From contig WELA01001098.1 in assembly GCA_009602735.1 (NCBI GenBank), positions 14,408 to 60,915 on the forward strand: 46,508 nucleotides of DNA, written 5' to 3'. The notes under the pieces were generated by a model, which saw only the letters and a program-made list of their open reading frames with translations, was not told where the DNA came from and searched no databases. Positions within the stretch are counted from its first letter, which is position 1; every line of letters begins with the position of its first letter. The translations under genes were made by a program, and so were the position numbers. This stretch comes from Mesotaenium endlicherianum (lineage: Eukaryota > Streptophyta > Zygnematophyceae > Zygnematales > Mesotaeniaceae). Of this stretch, positions 11,537 to 22,135 are shown piece after piece.

Positions 11537-14176
11537 NCTCCTCCTGGCCGGCCAGACCCCGGCTACCACGGCTACAGCGCACACAGATAAAGAGACGCAC
11601 ACTTAGGTATCTGCATGTGCCTGCACTTTGTTCCTGCTTCTATACCCGGAGGCTGGCATTGTACGTATGTACGCACGTGTGTACATATGTGTTAAGGTGG
11701 TCACATTCTGTATGCATGCACGAGATTTGCTTCCATGTTGAATGAGCGCCCTCGCAGACCAGTCATGGAACCCCAAGCCTCCGCATGTGTGGCCACATGG
11801 ACCAATTGCGGAGGTCCAAATCATCCGAGTGCCAGCACGGGCGATGGGGCCCTCCTGCCGCGCGCCTCCTGGCCTGAGTAGCAGAGCATACTAACTAATT
11901 CACACTAAGTGTTTATAAAAATATATATACAGTATATATAGCGTACATAATGCGTATAAATAGTGTATATACTAAGCATACTAAATTCATACAAAGGCTG
12001 GCGTCGATCCTCCTGAAGCAAGCGCGAGGTGGAGAAGGAAACCATCGAGCATAAAGGAGGCAAATGCGGAGGATCTCTATCCTGACACACGTCGTTTCTC
12101 CTGCTGCCACCTGGCGCTCTGGGTGTGGCGGATATCTTTCCAGGTCAAGGCTGGCGTGCATCTGTCCAACGAGATCTACTATGCCGCCCGCTCTGCCGTC
12201 GGCCGCGCCAACGAGCCGAAGCGGGGCGCCAAGCTGCTGGTGGGCGGCAACCCTCGTCTTTTTCTGCCGCCCCTGCCTTGTCCCAAATGCACACACTCGC
12301 TCACGAGTCGCGCCCCTTTCTCCCCGCCGGATTTGTTGTCCGGCTGCGCTGTTGTGCGACTGCATCGGTGCTGGCATTCATAACATGGCATACAAAATTC
12401 CACATCTACCTCCTCTTCTCTGAATTCCCCTGCCGCTTTTGACAACCAACACGAGAACCCCCGCAAGCTCGCTGCCAAACGGTCAGAACCAGTATATACC
12501 GGGACCAGTTTCATGTGACGTGCGGCTAGTGTGAGCAGGAGCCCTTCTTACACTGGCTCCCACACGCATCCTATCGCCCGTGTCATCGCATACATGCGGA
12601 GTCTCGTTCAGACTGCGTACACACCCGCACTCACGCACGCACGCATGCATGCATGCGCGCAACGAGGATCCACATGCACGCTCGTATCTACACACAATGC
12701 TGCATGCAAACGTGCGCGCTGAGCGCACGGTATTTGTCTCATGCGTTCAAAATGGGCCGTGGGGCATGTCATGCTTTGTGCAGGCGAACGAGAAAAATTT
12801 CTTCGGGAACTTGACGCAGGGCACCGGCATCAAGTACAACGTTGCCCCAGATGCCAGGATCGGGATATATGACTATCGCACCTGCGTTGAGGTGTGTAAG
12901 CTCTCCCCCTTGCCCCACCTCTCTCTCTCTACATATATATAGACAAATACATATATATACATACATTATACATGCATGTACATAGATACATACATATACA
13001 CACATGTATACATGTACATGTATATACACATACATATTCACGTGTAAACATGTGTCTACAATCGTATACACGTGTATAAACTCTCTCTTTATTATTATCA
13101 CTCTTTATTTGCTATGCAATCAGATTCCACTTCACCTCACACCTGCCACTTCCACGTCTCAATCCCTCACACATATGGCGACAGCTGTCCACTCCACGTT
13201 CCAGTCCCTCACCTAGATCGTACTTGCCGCTGACAGGTGGACGGCCAGTTCTTTTACTCGGGCGTGCCGTGGGAGATGCTGTCGCGCGACTTTGCCGCGC
13301 TGGCGCTCAACCAGGCGCTCAACACCACCCTCACCCGCCGCGACGTCATTGCCGTGTCAGCCATGGAGGCCGTCGGGGTGGCCCATGCGATCGAGAGGTG
13401 CTCATAGCTGCTGCCGTGGCAGCCAGCCATGGCTGCTACTATGGCGGCCAGCCATGGCTGCCTGCCTTTCCTCTCGCCTCTTCCTGTGGCCGTGTCCTGA
13501 TCTTGGCTCATTCTTGTTGACCCCCATGGGACGAAGGTTCCTCTCTCTCAGCTGCGGAGAGTTCTTGCCTGAAGCTTGATTCTGAGCCTGAGCCTCCAAA
13601 GACTGAGGACGGATCACCTAACGCGTTCTAGGTGTGTTGAGAATCTGGACTGTTTATGAGCTGGGCCAGTCAACGAGTGGGCCGAGTTCGGTCTCGCCAT
13701 CTCGTGTTCTACGTTGCTCATCCCCCCCNGGTGCGCGCAAACTCCGACTACCTGCACGTGCCAGTGACACCTGTCAAGCAGGGGGGCACCACCACCTGGC
13801 GCCAGATCAAATACGAGCAGGACTTCCCCACGAGCTACCTCTACGCCATCGCATCTTTCTCGCGTAAGAGAGGGCCCGGCCCCCTTCACAACACTTCCTC
13901 TCCAATTTCCTTGAGCCTTGCCGCAATCGTAATCCCAAACCTAATGTGAACCCCTAACGGTAACCCTAACCTGCACCCTAACCTGTAGTTTAAGCCTGCA
14001 CCCCAACCTGCTCCGCAAAAATCTCCAAGAGCTAGCCCCTGTTTCTGCTCGGTCTCCTCATGCTGCGGACTGCGTGCTGCTCTTTGCCACATCTCTCTGC
14101 AGCTGCAACTTCACTGCGGGTGAGGTCAGGAGAAACCAAATTACTGTTGCAGTGCCAGAGCCAGCCGACCCCCTAG
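8602..14176 (+). CDS. Secreted phosphorylase-superfamily protein (PNP/UDP fold, bark-storage-like), nine exons
   Basis: Exons by GT-AG inspection: 8602-8684, 9622-9836, 10382-10533, 11198-11368, 12144-12239, 12784-12891, 13237-13397, 13730-13863 and 14103-14176. They join in one frame to 397 aa. Residues 1-24 form a signal peptide (hydrophobic core LAILLFLSM, then ASAS). The body reads as a nucleoside phosphorylase/nucleosidase domain: an opening strand KKRVALLVAD, the glycine motif TGIGPVTAAL (about residue 99), YSGTSGW, and the C-terminal signature SAMEAVGVA (M318-E319) followed by a strand reading VRANSDYL. Cysteines and NLT/NTT sequons suit an extracellular protein. Family members cleave or store nucleoside-type ligands; the substrate here is unknown. 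The first ATG has good plant context (AATATGG). The exon-8 acceptor is lost at a C-run/N gap, and the last exon and C-terminus are the least certain part. Exon 1 rests on the signal peptide and phase match. Confidence 0.8.
9034..9232. mobile_element. MITE-like palindromic element with nested hairpins (intron 1)
   Basis: The two ends are near-perfect inverted repeats of about 45 bp starting CAAATGTTCATCACTGGAC and ending with its complement. They are flanked on both sides by TA, as expected of a TA-inserting Tc1/mariner-type non-autonomous element. Inside, the ACTTCCTTACGCATATATAC word occurs twice with its complements, so the element can fold into one long hairpin or into two smaller ones. 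It has no coding capacity. The terminal sequence does not match the Stowaway consensus. Confidence 0.65.
9236..9425. repeat. (AT)n and GT/GC-rich simple repeat (intron 1)
   Basis: A short (AT)n run at 9236-9250 is followed at 9309-9422 by a degenerate alternating purine-pyrimidine tract of TG, CG and TGCG steps, a type prone to Z-DNA. It lies inside intron 1 of the phosphorylase-like gene. Long frames on both strands here are artefacts of the alternating sequence. Confidence 0.85.
10501..10800 (+). repeat. Two extra copies of the exon-3 end and its splice donor inside intron 3
   Basis: The end of exon 3 (GACGGCAAGGCCAACCCC at 10507, donor GAGGTGAGAGGAG at 10531) recurs at 10633 (GATGGCAAGGGCAACCCT, donor GGAGGTGAGAGGAG with GT at 10660) and again at 10740 (GATGGCAAGGCCAACCCC, donor mutated to GGCGTGAGA). 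The spacings are 126 and 107 bp. This is a tandem duplication of a piece spanning the exon-intron boundary. The second donor is intact and exactly 126 nt (42 codons) downstream in an open frame. Confidence 0.85.
11445..11537. repeat. 92-bp poly(C) run ending in a single N (intron 4)
   Basis: An uninterrupted run of C from 11445 to 11536 is followed by one N and then CTCCTCC. The single N marks an unresolved join, so the true length is unknown. Poly-Pro and poly-Gly frames through the run have no biological support. Confidence 0.9.
12921..13080. repeat. TA/CA-rich simple sequence (intron 6)
   Basis: This is a mosaic of ATATAT, ACATAT and ACATGTATAC steps within the intron between exon 6 (ends 12891) and exon 7 (starts 13237). 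It is self-complementary over much of its length. No protein signal. Confidence 0.85.
13919..14003. repeat. Degenerate telomere-like CCCTAA motifs (intron 8)
   Basis: Variants such as AACCCCTAA, AACCCTAACC and ACCCTAACC recur at irregular spacing on the plus strand within the last intron of the phosphorylase-like gene. They resemble interstitial telomeric repeats that have diverged. Confidence 0.6.
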
Positions 14177-14462
14177 ATTATTCTAGGATCAAGGCGGCAA
14201 TTGCTAGCCCGCAGCATGTAATCAAGTATTGGCCCCACAAGAAGCGGCCAGCACTCCCGCCCATGAGTGACTGATGGCGCTGCCTAGTGCGGCTTCCCTT
14301 CATACACCACCCCCCTAGCCCCCGAGCCCCAAACATTTACTTTTACCTCCTTTTGCCTGATGTTGTCGACTCTGGCGATGCATCGGAGGCCCAGGCATCA
14401 CTAGCAATGCTGCTCTAAGGAATCAGATAGTGACTAAGGAACGCCAGTCCCCCCCCTCCCCC

Positions 14463-14790
14463 NNNNNNNNNNNNNNNNNNNNNNNNNNNNNNNNNNNNNN
14501 NNNNNNNNNNNNNNNNNNNNNNNNNNNNNNNNNNNNNNNNNNNNNNNNNNNNNNNNNNNNNNNNNNNNNNNNNNNNNNNNNNNNNNNNNNNNNNNNNNNN
14601 NNNNNNNNNNNNNNNNNNNNNNNNNNNNNNNNNNNNNNNNNNNNNNNNNNNNNNNNNNNNNNNNNNNNNNNNNNNNNNNNNNNNNNNNNNNNNNNNNNNN
14701 NNNNNNNNNNNNNNNNNNNNNNNNNNNNNNNNNNNNNNNNNNNNNNNNNNNNNNNNNNNNNNNNNNNNNNNNNNNNNNNNNNNNNNNNNN

Positions 14791-14833
<43 letters not shown>
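14463..14833. other. Assembly gap (328 N) followed by (GA)n
   Basis: Ns run from 14463 to 14790. The left edge is a C-rich run and the right edge is a pure GA repeat to 14833, so the gap probably covers simple sequence. Any frame read through it is meaningless. Confidence 0.97.
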
Positions 14834-14835
<2 letters not shown>

Positions 14836-17040
14836 GCGTACCTGCTGCTTGGCTATGCTTACAGGGGTACCAAAGAAATGTCAAACCCTTTTCTGACTAT
14901 ACCTTCACCCCAAGCCATTGGGCTGGGTTGGGACGGCGAGGCCTGGCCTATTCGTTGTGCTAGCTATAAGGTGGGATTGTCTGATCTCCCTTTTTCCCGC
15001 TGCGCTTCAGGGCCCAGTTTCCTTTTATTTCCCCATTTTCCTCTCTCCTCATTTTCCTCTTTCTCCTGTATTTATTTCAATAGTATATATCTATCTGTCA
15101 TCTACGATAGCCCATACGGGCCCACAGTGCCAGCAGGAACAATGCGTACTACTAATATATTTTGCGCATTACGGTCGCGCTTTAGGAAGGAAGGTCGTAA
15201 TTCCGATGCCTTGATGTCACAACAGAGAAGTACATGATGGCATATGCCCTCATGTGATTTTAAGATTGCTTCCATTAGGAGTGGCTCAGAGACATCTCTG
15301 ACAGTCCGACAGCTGTCACTGGTATGGGCAATGGAGCTCAAAGCCCGGCGCCTTGGCGGCAGAATCTTAAACTTACTTCAGTTCAACCTAGATTTAGGGC
15401 ATCACAGATTGTGGATGCTGATAAATTTAAGAGTAGGTGTAAGTCGTATACATTCAGCGAATTTTGGATAATTGTGTGCTTCTGGCCAAGGACATTTGAA
15501 TACTTATTATTTCGTGGAGTGGTTCCTCGGCTTTGAATTACATGAAGATCGGGCAAGTTCTTCTTTGTTCGTCCAATTGAAGTTCCTAAAGAGGGTCCTT
15601 GGCATCAAGCATCAGGCGTCTACCATTCTCCTGATGAGGAGGCTGTAGTCGCGCGTTTGTTCCAATAGGCGTCAGAAGAAGTCATTCAAAAACAATAGAC
15701 CTCGCTGTGCACGACTGGAAATACACAATATAGACGATCATGAGTCCAGGTCCTTTTGGGGTAGTTATCAACATACCAACCCATGAGCATTATGCAATGC
15801 ACGTGTGCAAATAAATCTCGGGTCTATCTATCTATCCTGATGCTCCTTGTCATCCCCGTGAGAATGGGAGAGGGTCTAATGGCACGTACTGTGATCTGAG
15901 TGCTCTACAGTTATTTCTGTAGTTGTGCGACGTCTGCTTAAATAGCACTCTACATCTCAACGATGATAAGGCATTCGATAAGAGTCCTGCATGCAAACTG
16001 GCGTTCTGAATTCCTGAAACAAGTGGATGTGTTACCCCATGCTCGCAGGGGAGGAGGGTGACGGGGGGGCCCCGGGGTAGAAGGGCGTAGAAGAGAAAAA
16101 TTATTCCTTCTTGACGATAAGAATGAGCTAGCAGAGGCGGTGCCTCAAGGGCAAGTTCGACAAAGCAAAGCTTGCTCATTCTTTTTGCGTCGGTTCTAAG
16201 GACAAAGCGTGTATAAATCACGGTGAGTTGACAAACCAAAAGATTCCTCATTCTCTCTGTGTGGGTAATAAGAAGAATGTGAGTATGGTTGTCCCCCTCT
16301 CAATCACCGCTTAGTGCGCTGCCCCAAAATGTCTTCCTCCCCAAGAATTATTAAGTGCTTGCCATCCTGATTGTTTATTTACTGTTTGCCGCAATCATGT
16401 CCGCTCCGTCGCAAATGCGAGAGTTTGCTGCTTCGTGGATCGTCCTGGAAAAGAGAAAGGCGTTACACACACGTCTAGTGTGAGTGCCTGCCCTGCAATA
16501 CATATATATATATATACATATGTATCCTTGTCTTTAGAATATAACAATAGTTAATGCACGTATGCATGTGACATTATGTAAATGTATACCAAATATACAC
16601 GTAGAGCAAATTCTTCCAAACAAGTTTTCTTCGAGCGCACACAACACACAAGCAAACTTGAGCTCAGGGCCAAACGCTACTACAGAATCTGATTGGCAGA
16701 GAGAACAAAAAAACAATCATAAGAAAGATGTGGAGTGACTGTGTACGGATGTAAACAAATATATAAGCAACTACGAATATGTGCTTATACTTATATGCAA
16801 ATATTCAAATGCAAACACAGTCGCAAAGATACACTCGCTGCATTGTGCATTGTGCCCAACCCTTTGCGAAGAAGTCTTGGAAATCAAAAGGGAAGTCCCA
16901 AAATCGTACGCCGACAATGCGCATGAAGGGATTCACAGAGCATGCGCCACACTTGACACGACAAAAAGATCATCACCCTGGCTGCAAGGACTTGGCAAGA
17001 AGGAACACTCGAGTGACGTGTTGTAACGCGATGTTGATGG
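14834..17040. other. Intergenic DNA, no gene seen
   Basis: Frames of 60-133 aa occur on both strands but none has a recognisable domain or supporting splice structure. There is a GACAGCTGTC word at 15308-15317 and a short AT run at 16501-16520. No RNA gene was recognised. Confidence 0.55.
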
Positions 17041-17065
17041 ATGCAGCAAAGCAGAGCAAAGAAGT

Positions 17066-17189
17066 GTGTGTGTGTGTGTGTGTGTGCGCGTGTGTGGGCG
17101 CGCATATGCATGTGCGTGTCCAAGTGTGTGTACGTGTGCATATGCGTGCGTGTGCATGTGCGTGTGTATCCAAACACGCGCTCGCGCGT

Positions 17190-17234
<45 letters not shown>

Positions 17235-17242
17235 AGTGAAAA
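17066..17242. repeat. (TG)n with CG interruptions
   Basis: Long alternating TG runs (17066-17090 and about 17190-17232) are joined by TGCG/CATG-type sequence. This creates several overlapping Cys/Val and Thr/His frames that are artefacts. Confidence 0.92.
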
Positions 17243-18132
17243 TGCATGTGCGCGCCTCCCAGTCAAGACAAACACAAGCACCGTGCTACAGGGGGGGGAG
17301 GGGGAAGATGACGTTAAGATCTAAGCGTGGGCACGCACCTGTGGCAATGGCAATGGTGCTCTTCGCTTCAGCGACAGCTGTCCTCCACGACTCGTACTCC
17401 TTTTTCTTTACACGCCGCCTCGACGGCTTGACACCTGGCACCTGCTTCCCAGAAGCTCCCGGGGAACCCACAAGTAGCCCAAGTGGCGCATCAGTTGACC
17501 ATCCCTCATCTGGTGACACTTGGCACTCCTGGCACTCTTGGCGCCCGCGCACAGGCTGCCCCTGGGGGCACCTGCCTGACGGCCTGACACCTGTCGCTGT
17601 TCGAGTTATGACTCACAAGCTTCCAAGCCCCGGTCTCTCGCGTCAGCTGACGCCAAGTTGACTCCTGGCACGTGCTCATAAGCTGACAGGCTGGCATCCT
17701 AACTGGCTGTAAGCAGATCAAGGGGGGCATCAAGTAGCGACCAGTCAGCCGTGCGTCAGTAACCGAATTACCCTCTGCAAAGGCTCTTTAAGAGAGAGAG
17801 AGAGGGAGACACATCACATTCACAAACTAAAAATATCAAATTCATACAATGTCACTGGAGTCAGCATGATCTCTCATTACACAAGTGCGCATGCGCTTTG
17901 CATGAATATTATATTATTACTCTACTTTACTATATTACATTATATTATATTAATATACAATATTAAATGAAGCCAGGACTCTTTCACCTCAAGGCCGTCT
18001 TCGTCGTCGAGAGAGCCGTCGTCGTCGCTGCCGCTGGTGCTCCTGTCGTCGCTCCCATGCCCACTCTCCTCCCCTCCTCCTCCCCCTCCTCCCCCATGCT
18101 CGTCCCCTGTTTCGTGTCTCGCCCTCTTGCAG

Positions 18133-18228
18133 GAAGCACCACCTGAGAAAAGACCCCTCTCGAGTTTCAACACAGAGGAAGGTCAGACGAAGATCCGGGT
18201 GCCACAAGAAAGTGCTTGGCCATCGCAG
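18133..18228 (+). other. Isolated exon-like segment, family unknown
   Basis: A strong acceptor (pyrimidine tract then CTTGCAG ending at 18132) precedes 96 nt that read as 32 codons with protein-like composition (EAPPEKRPLSS, then a GQTKIRVPQ stretch). It ends at CAG followed by GTGCGA. Both boundaries are phase 0. I find no partner exons with matching phase nearby, so it may be a stray exon, a decayed gene piece or chance. Confidence 0.2.
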
Positions 18229-18360
18229 GTGCGAGGGGAGGTCACGAGATGGAGTGTCAGGGAAAGGAGTCACAGGAGGGAGTGTCATAGGAGGGAGTGT
18301 CATTGATTGAAAGTGACGGGATCAAGTCTGATTGGGGGGATGTTTGCAGAAGGGACTCCA

Positions 18361-19025
18361 TCAAGACTTGAACCTACACCTCGCACAAACCTTGCAAAAC
18401 GATAATACATACATAACCTGAACCCAAGTCCATCATCATAACACTTCCCAACTCCGACCCTGACCCTAATTTTCCGGGCCGTGCGCATCCTAACCTCAAC
18501 CCGGGCCCCACTTCATATCTCGACCAAAATCCTAATTCATGATTCATCCCTAACCCTAGTTGTTAGCCTTCGCATACCCGTACGTTACCCACAATTGACA
18601 TGAGCCTTACTCCAAACAGACAATGATGACCTTACATTTTTGGATAAAAATAAAAGGGCGGGCGGGCGGGCGGGCGGGCAGGGGGGGGGTGCGAGGAGGT
18701 TGAGTTGTATTCACATCTCCTTCTCGCTACTCAGAAAAGAAACTGACATGGAAACTGAGATGCCATGCTTGTCCTGAAGAGAAGCTACGACCTAAGTCGT
18801 TCGCCGTCTAGTCCTTAAACCCTGAAACCCTAAACCCAAACAAACTGTCTTTTGTGCAATAAAGGGAACACGGATGCAAGACAGCACACTATCGTACGCG
18901 CGCTCCTGAAGCACACGGCCCACACACTCTCGAAGACTCCCCTGAGCTCTACGCCCGCACCGGAAGCCTAAACCCCTAGGTCCTAAATCCCCAAACATAC
19001 ACCCTTCAACCCCACATCAACCCCA
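18361..19025. repeat. Scattered degenerate CCCTAAA-like motifs
   Basis: Telomere-like words (CCCTAACCCTAG near 18550, TTAAACCCTGAAACCCTAAA near 18815, CCTAAACCCCTAGGTCCTAA near 18966) recur irregularly. Between them are AACC/CCTAA variants and a (GGGC)n run. It reads as diverged interstitial telomere-type DNA. Confidence 0.6.
18655..18691 (+). repeat. (GGGC)5-6 followed by G9: G-quadruplex-prone tract
   Basis: After AAAAG the plus strand carries consecutive GGGC units and then nine Gs. Four or more G3 runs separated by single C loops meet the usual definition of an intramolecular G-quadruplex. Confidence 0.85.
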
Positions 19026-19390
19026 CATAAAACAAACATGATCAGGTAGACCAACGAGCAGGCCCCTGAGGAAGTATTCATATACGCCTTCTGAACTCAC
19101 ATCCCCTTTTTCCTCGTGTACATCCAGCGCCTGTCTCTCCCAGGCCTCAAAGTCAGAGTCTCAAACCCTAAATTTCTGAAACGCTCGCGCCATGATCCCC
19201 GAATTTCTCAAATTGCTGAGCTCAACAGCTGAGCGGAAAATGACCAACCAAAAACATTGCCCAAGTCCGGTCACTGTCACTTGAATGCCACACCCCTCAT
19301 CTGTTGAAATCAAAACCATCGGCCCAAGCATCGACTCAAATTGGGTTTCCTAACTGCAATGGTCTGTCCTCCGCATCGCTAGTAATCTTC

Positions 19391-19585
19391 TTAGAGACAG
19401 TGAGACGGACAGACAGTAAGACAGACAGGCAGAGACACGGAGACTAAGGTAGAGACAGAGAACGAGAGACAGAGCGGCAGTGAGATAGAGGGACAGAGAG
19501 ACAGAGAGACAGAGGGAGACGGCAAGACAAACAGGGCAGGTAAAGTTGAGAGAGAGAGAGAGAGGGGGGGGGAGAGAAAGAAAGA
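19391..19585. repeat. Degenerate GACA/GAGA purine-rich repeat
   Basis: AGACAGACAGG-type tetranucleotide repeats grade into AGAGAGAG and then G9AGAGAAAG. The plus strand is purine-rich throughout. No gene. Confidence 0.85.
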
Positions 19586-20262
19586 AACAGTACTGGTGCC
19601 TAGAGCGAGCCATCTGTCGGCTTGACAGTTATGCGGGGCTCCTTTCCTCCTATCTGCTGCAGGTATCAAGGTTTAAGGGCTGGCAGAAGTACCCAGATTA
19701 GGGTCGTCATGTACTGCCAAAGTCATTGTCCTCACATGCGACTCATTTTGCTCTCCCCCTCTTGTACTCAATACTTAAAGTCTAGGTTTTACACGGGGCG
19801 TATGCATGAAGATTGGGCGTTTGGAGGTATGTAGGGATAGATCGTGGGAAGAGTCTCCCTCCCACTTACGCCCCCCTGGCCTTAGTGTTGTGTAGCGCTT
19901 CTATAGGCTTCTCACTTAGTGTCTTGACATTACATACACACATAATATATAGATATATGCATATATAATGTATATATATCATATTCTTTATCTATTGGGC
20001 CTCGAGTTTCATTTCTGGAATTGCTCTCCCTCTCTCCCTCCCTCTTGTTCTCTCTCACCCTTGTGGCCGTCGGTGTTGTGGGGACCGCGCTTCTTCTCGA
20101 CGCCGACGACGTCGTGACACGTGTCCAGCATGGACGCTATGACCTGCGACGCACGCACAGCGGACGGCGCCGTCCCAATTGGACGGGGGCCACGCAAGGG
20201 GCGAGTGAGCAAAAGCTAGCAACTGCGAGAGCTTCAGAGAGATCTCTGCCTAAACTGCCCCT

Positions 20263-20282
20263 GGACCTCTAAACCCTAAACC
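20263..20282. repeat. Short CTAAACCCTAAACC telomere-like block
   Basis: Two adjacent plant-type CCCTAAA units occur outside any array. It is one of several such patches in the 13.9-22.1 kb interval. Confidence 0.6.
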
Positions 20283-20577
20283 ATCCGTACCTTTTGTGCG
20301 GAACTGCAGCAAAAATACATATCTCGACATGTCGTAGAGCAACATGTATTTTCATACAACAGCAGACACGCCATCGACTACGCCGTCATTGCTCTGAAAG
20401 TGAGTGACTATACAGCTCACGCTAACGCTATGGTACTGCAGTTGTGGAACAATAACATGTGTCCGGAGCCACTGGGAAAGGCTGTGACATACGCTACGAT
20501 CAAAACAAGGCAGTGTTTGCGCAAGTGAGTTTCATACGTGTACAAAGGTCCGTACACATGTATAAGATGTGTACACG

Positions 20578-20750
20578 CACACAAGCACGCTTACATGCAC
20601 ACACACACACACGCATACGCACGCGTGTTGACTTCCATGTGCGCACATACATGTCAATATCTATACGCGAAGTACATGCAAATACACATATATATAAACA
20701 TTGGTACATATGCACACACACATACATATATATTATATATTTATATCCAT
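20578..20750. repeat. CA-rich and AT-rich simple sequence
   Basis: CACACA and ACGCACG runs pass into TATATATTATATATTTATAT. Frames through this stretch are driven by composition. Confidence 0.85.
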
Positions 20751-21055
20751 AAATGTCTTCGATGCTGCTTGTATTTGCAGACCCGCCGCATGTCACCGAG
20801 CACACACTGGACTGAGGGGGGCCAAGTTGGGACAGTCGAGCACAGAGGAGGCAGGGGAAGCGCCCGGTGGCATACGTTTGCAAACTCCACGTCAGCAGCG
20901 CCAACAGCGTCCTGCACCTTCTGGCGGTCCACCTTCAGCTGCACACGTGGAGGCCAACGGGAGTGACACATGGCATGATAAGGACGGGCATGGCCATATG
21001 CGTCCCCTTTCTTCTGCGCCCCTTACATGTGCTTGTGTATGGGTCCGTGCGGGAG

Positions 21056-21336
21056 AGTGTGTGTGTGTGTGTGTGTGTTTGTTGGCGGGAAAAAGGGGGC
21101 AAGATGGGAATGCATGTGCTTCTTTCTGTGGGATGCATACTTATATCTGTTTACATTTGTGCTTGCATATGTATGTCTGTATATGTGTATATGTGCATAT
21201 ATGTATGAATACGTCTATATATATGCACGTATATATTCAATGTACGTGGAACCCCCCTGAAACACACACACACACGCACACACATATACGCGGACACACA
21301 CACACACACACACACACAAACGCGCGCGCGCGCGCA
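21056..21336. repeat. (TG)n, TATATG-rich, then (CA)n(CG)n
   Basis: (TG)11 at 21056-21078, a TATATGTGCATATATG-type section around 21175-21240, and (CA)n passing into (CG)n at 21262-21336. Alternating purine-pyrimidine sequence; Z-DNA-prone. Confidence 0.9.
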
Positions 21337-21677
21337 TTCTCTGTCTTCCTGTTGTGGAAAGGAACATATCATCTGCGAGTGAGTGCAAACGTCGATAGAA
21401 GGCACGTCAAACTGACGCGTCTGGTTGCATGTACGTGTCCACATGCATGCGTGCATGTGCGCGTTGGTATCTTGATGACGATGGGTCCAGTATGGGAGTA
21501 TACAGGACGTGTACCCACGCAGGCATGCGTCTGTATACGTGCCGACAATCGAGAATAGAGGACGTGGCAAGGATGTTGAAGACAAAAAAATGATGTGAGC
21601 AAGAGAGCGTGAGCGCGTGTCTCCGCGAGCTCCCATGAGTTTGTGTCGAGTGCGTGCGCACATGAGTATCTGTACCT

Positions 21678-21880
21678 GTGTGGGTGTGTGTGTGTGTGTG
21701 CGTGCACGCGCGTGTGCATGCAAGTGTGTACGTGCACTTGGTGTGGCCGTTTGCTTAGACATTGTGTGTGTCTGCGAGTGCGCGTATGCGTGAGTGTCTG
21801 TGTACGTGAGACGAAGTGAGGGCCAGGGAGTGAGGGAGGAGGGAACAATGGAGGGAGGGAGGGAGGGAGGGAGAGAGGGA
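21678..21880. repeat. TG-rich tract and (GGGA)n
   Basis: TGTGTG/CGCGTG steps from 21678 are followed by GGGAGGGAGGGAGGGAGG near 21850-21877. No gene. Confidence 0.8.
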
Positions 21881-22056
21881 CTGTCACACCTTGAGCCTTC
21901 TGGCGGTGAGATAGAACGCCACAGCAGTGAACACGGGCCGTGCGAAATCGGCCGTCTGTCTCCGCCCCTCCGGCAGGGCTGCACTTCAGACAACAGACAA
22001 ACTTGGGTGGGTTCAGACAGACAGACACCAGGAAGTGCTGATGGCTTCAAGAGTTT

Positions 22057-22135
22057 GAAACTAGGGTTGAGGTTTCGGATTAGGTGAGGGTTTGCGGTGA
22101 AAGGCCTAGGTTAGGCTTAGGGTTAAGGTTAGGGC
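22057..22135. repeat. Telomere-like TTAGGG variants, opposite orientation
   Basis: ACTAGGGTTGAGG, GGCCTAGGTTAGGCTTAGGG and TTAAGGTTAGGG occur within 80 bp. Here the G-rich strand is the plus strand, opposite to the arrays at 13.9-20.3 kb. Confidence 0.65.

Noticed and set aside
11114-11745. Overlapping frames with long poly-Pro or poly-Gly
   Set aside because: They are readings of the 92-bp C run in intron 4 across an N; exon 4 ends at 11368 with a good donor.
17041-17661. 206-codon plus-strand frame
   Set aside because: Its first third is a (TG)n repeat and the remainder has no domain; no ATG start or splice support.
20443-20975. Possible two-exon gene (acceptor at 20442, donor at 20525, next acceptor at 20780)
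   Set aside because: Splice-like signals exist, but the joined peptide matches no family I know and the surroundings are repeat-rich; not strong enough to call.
20701-22050. Long frames (285 and 299 codons) on both strands
   Set aside because: Cys/Val and Thr/His composition comes from CA/TG microsatellites; no recognisable domain.
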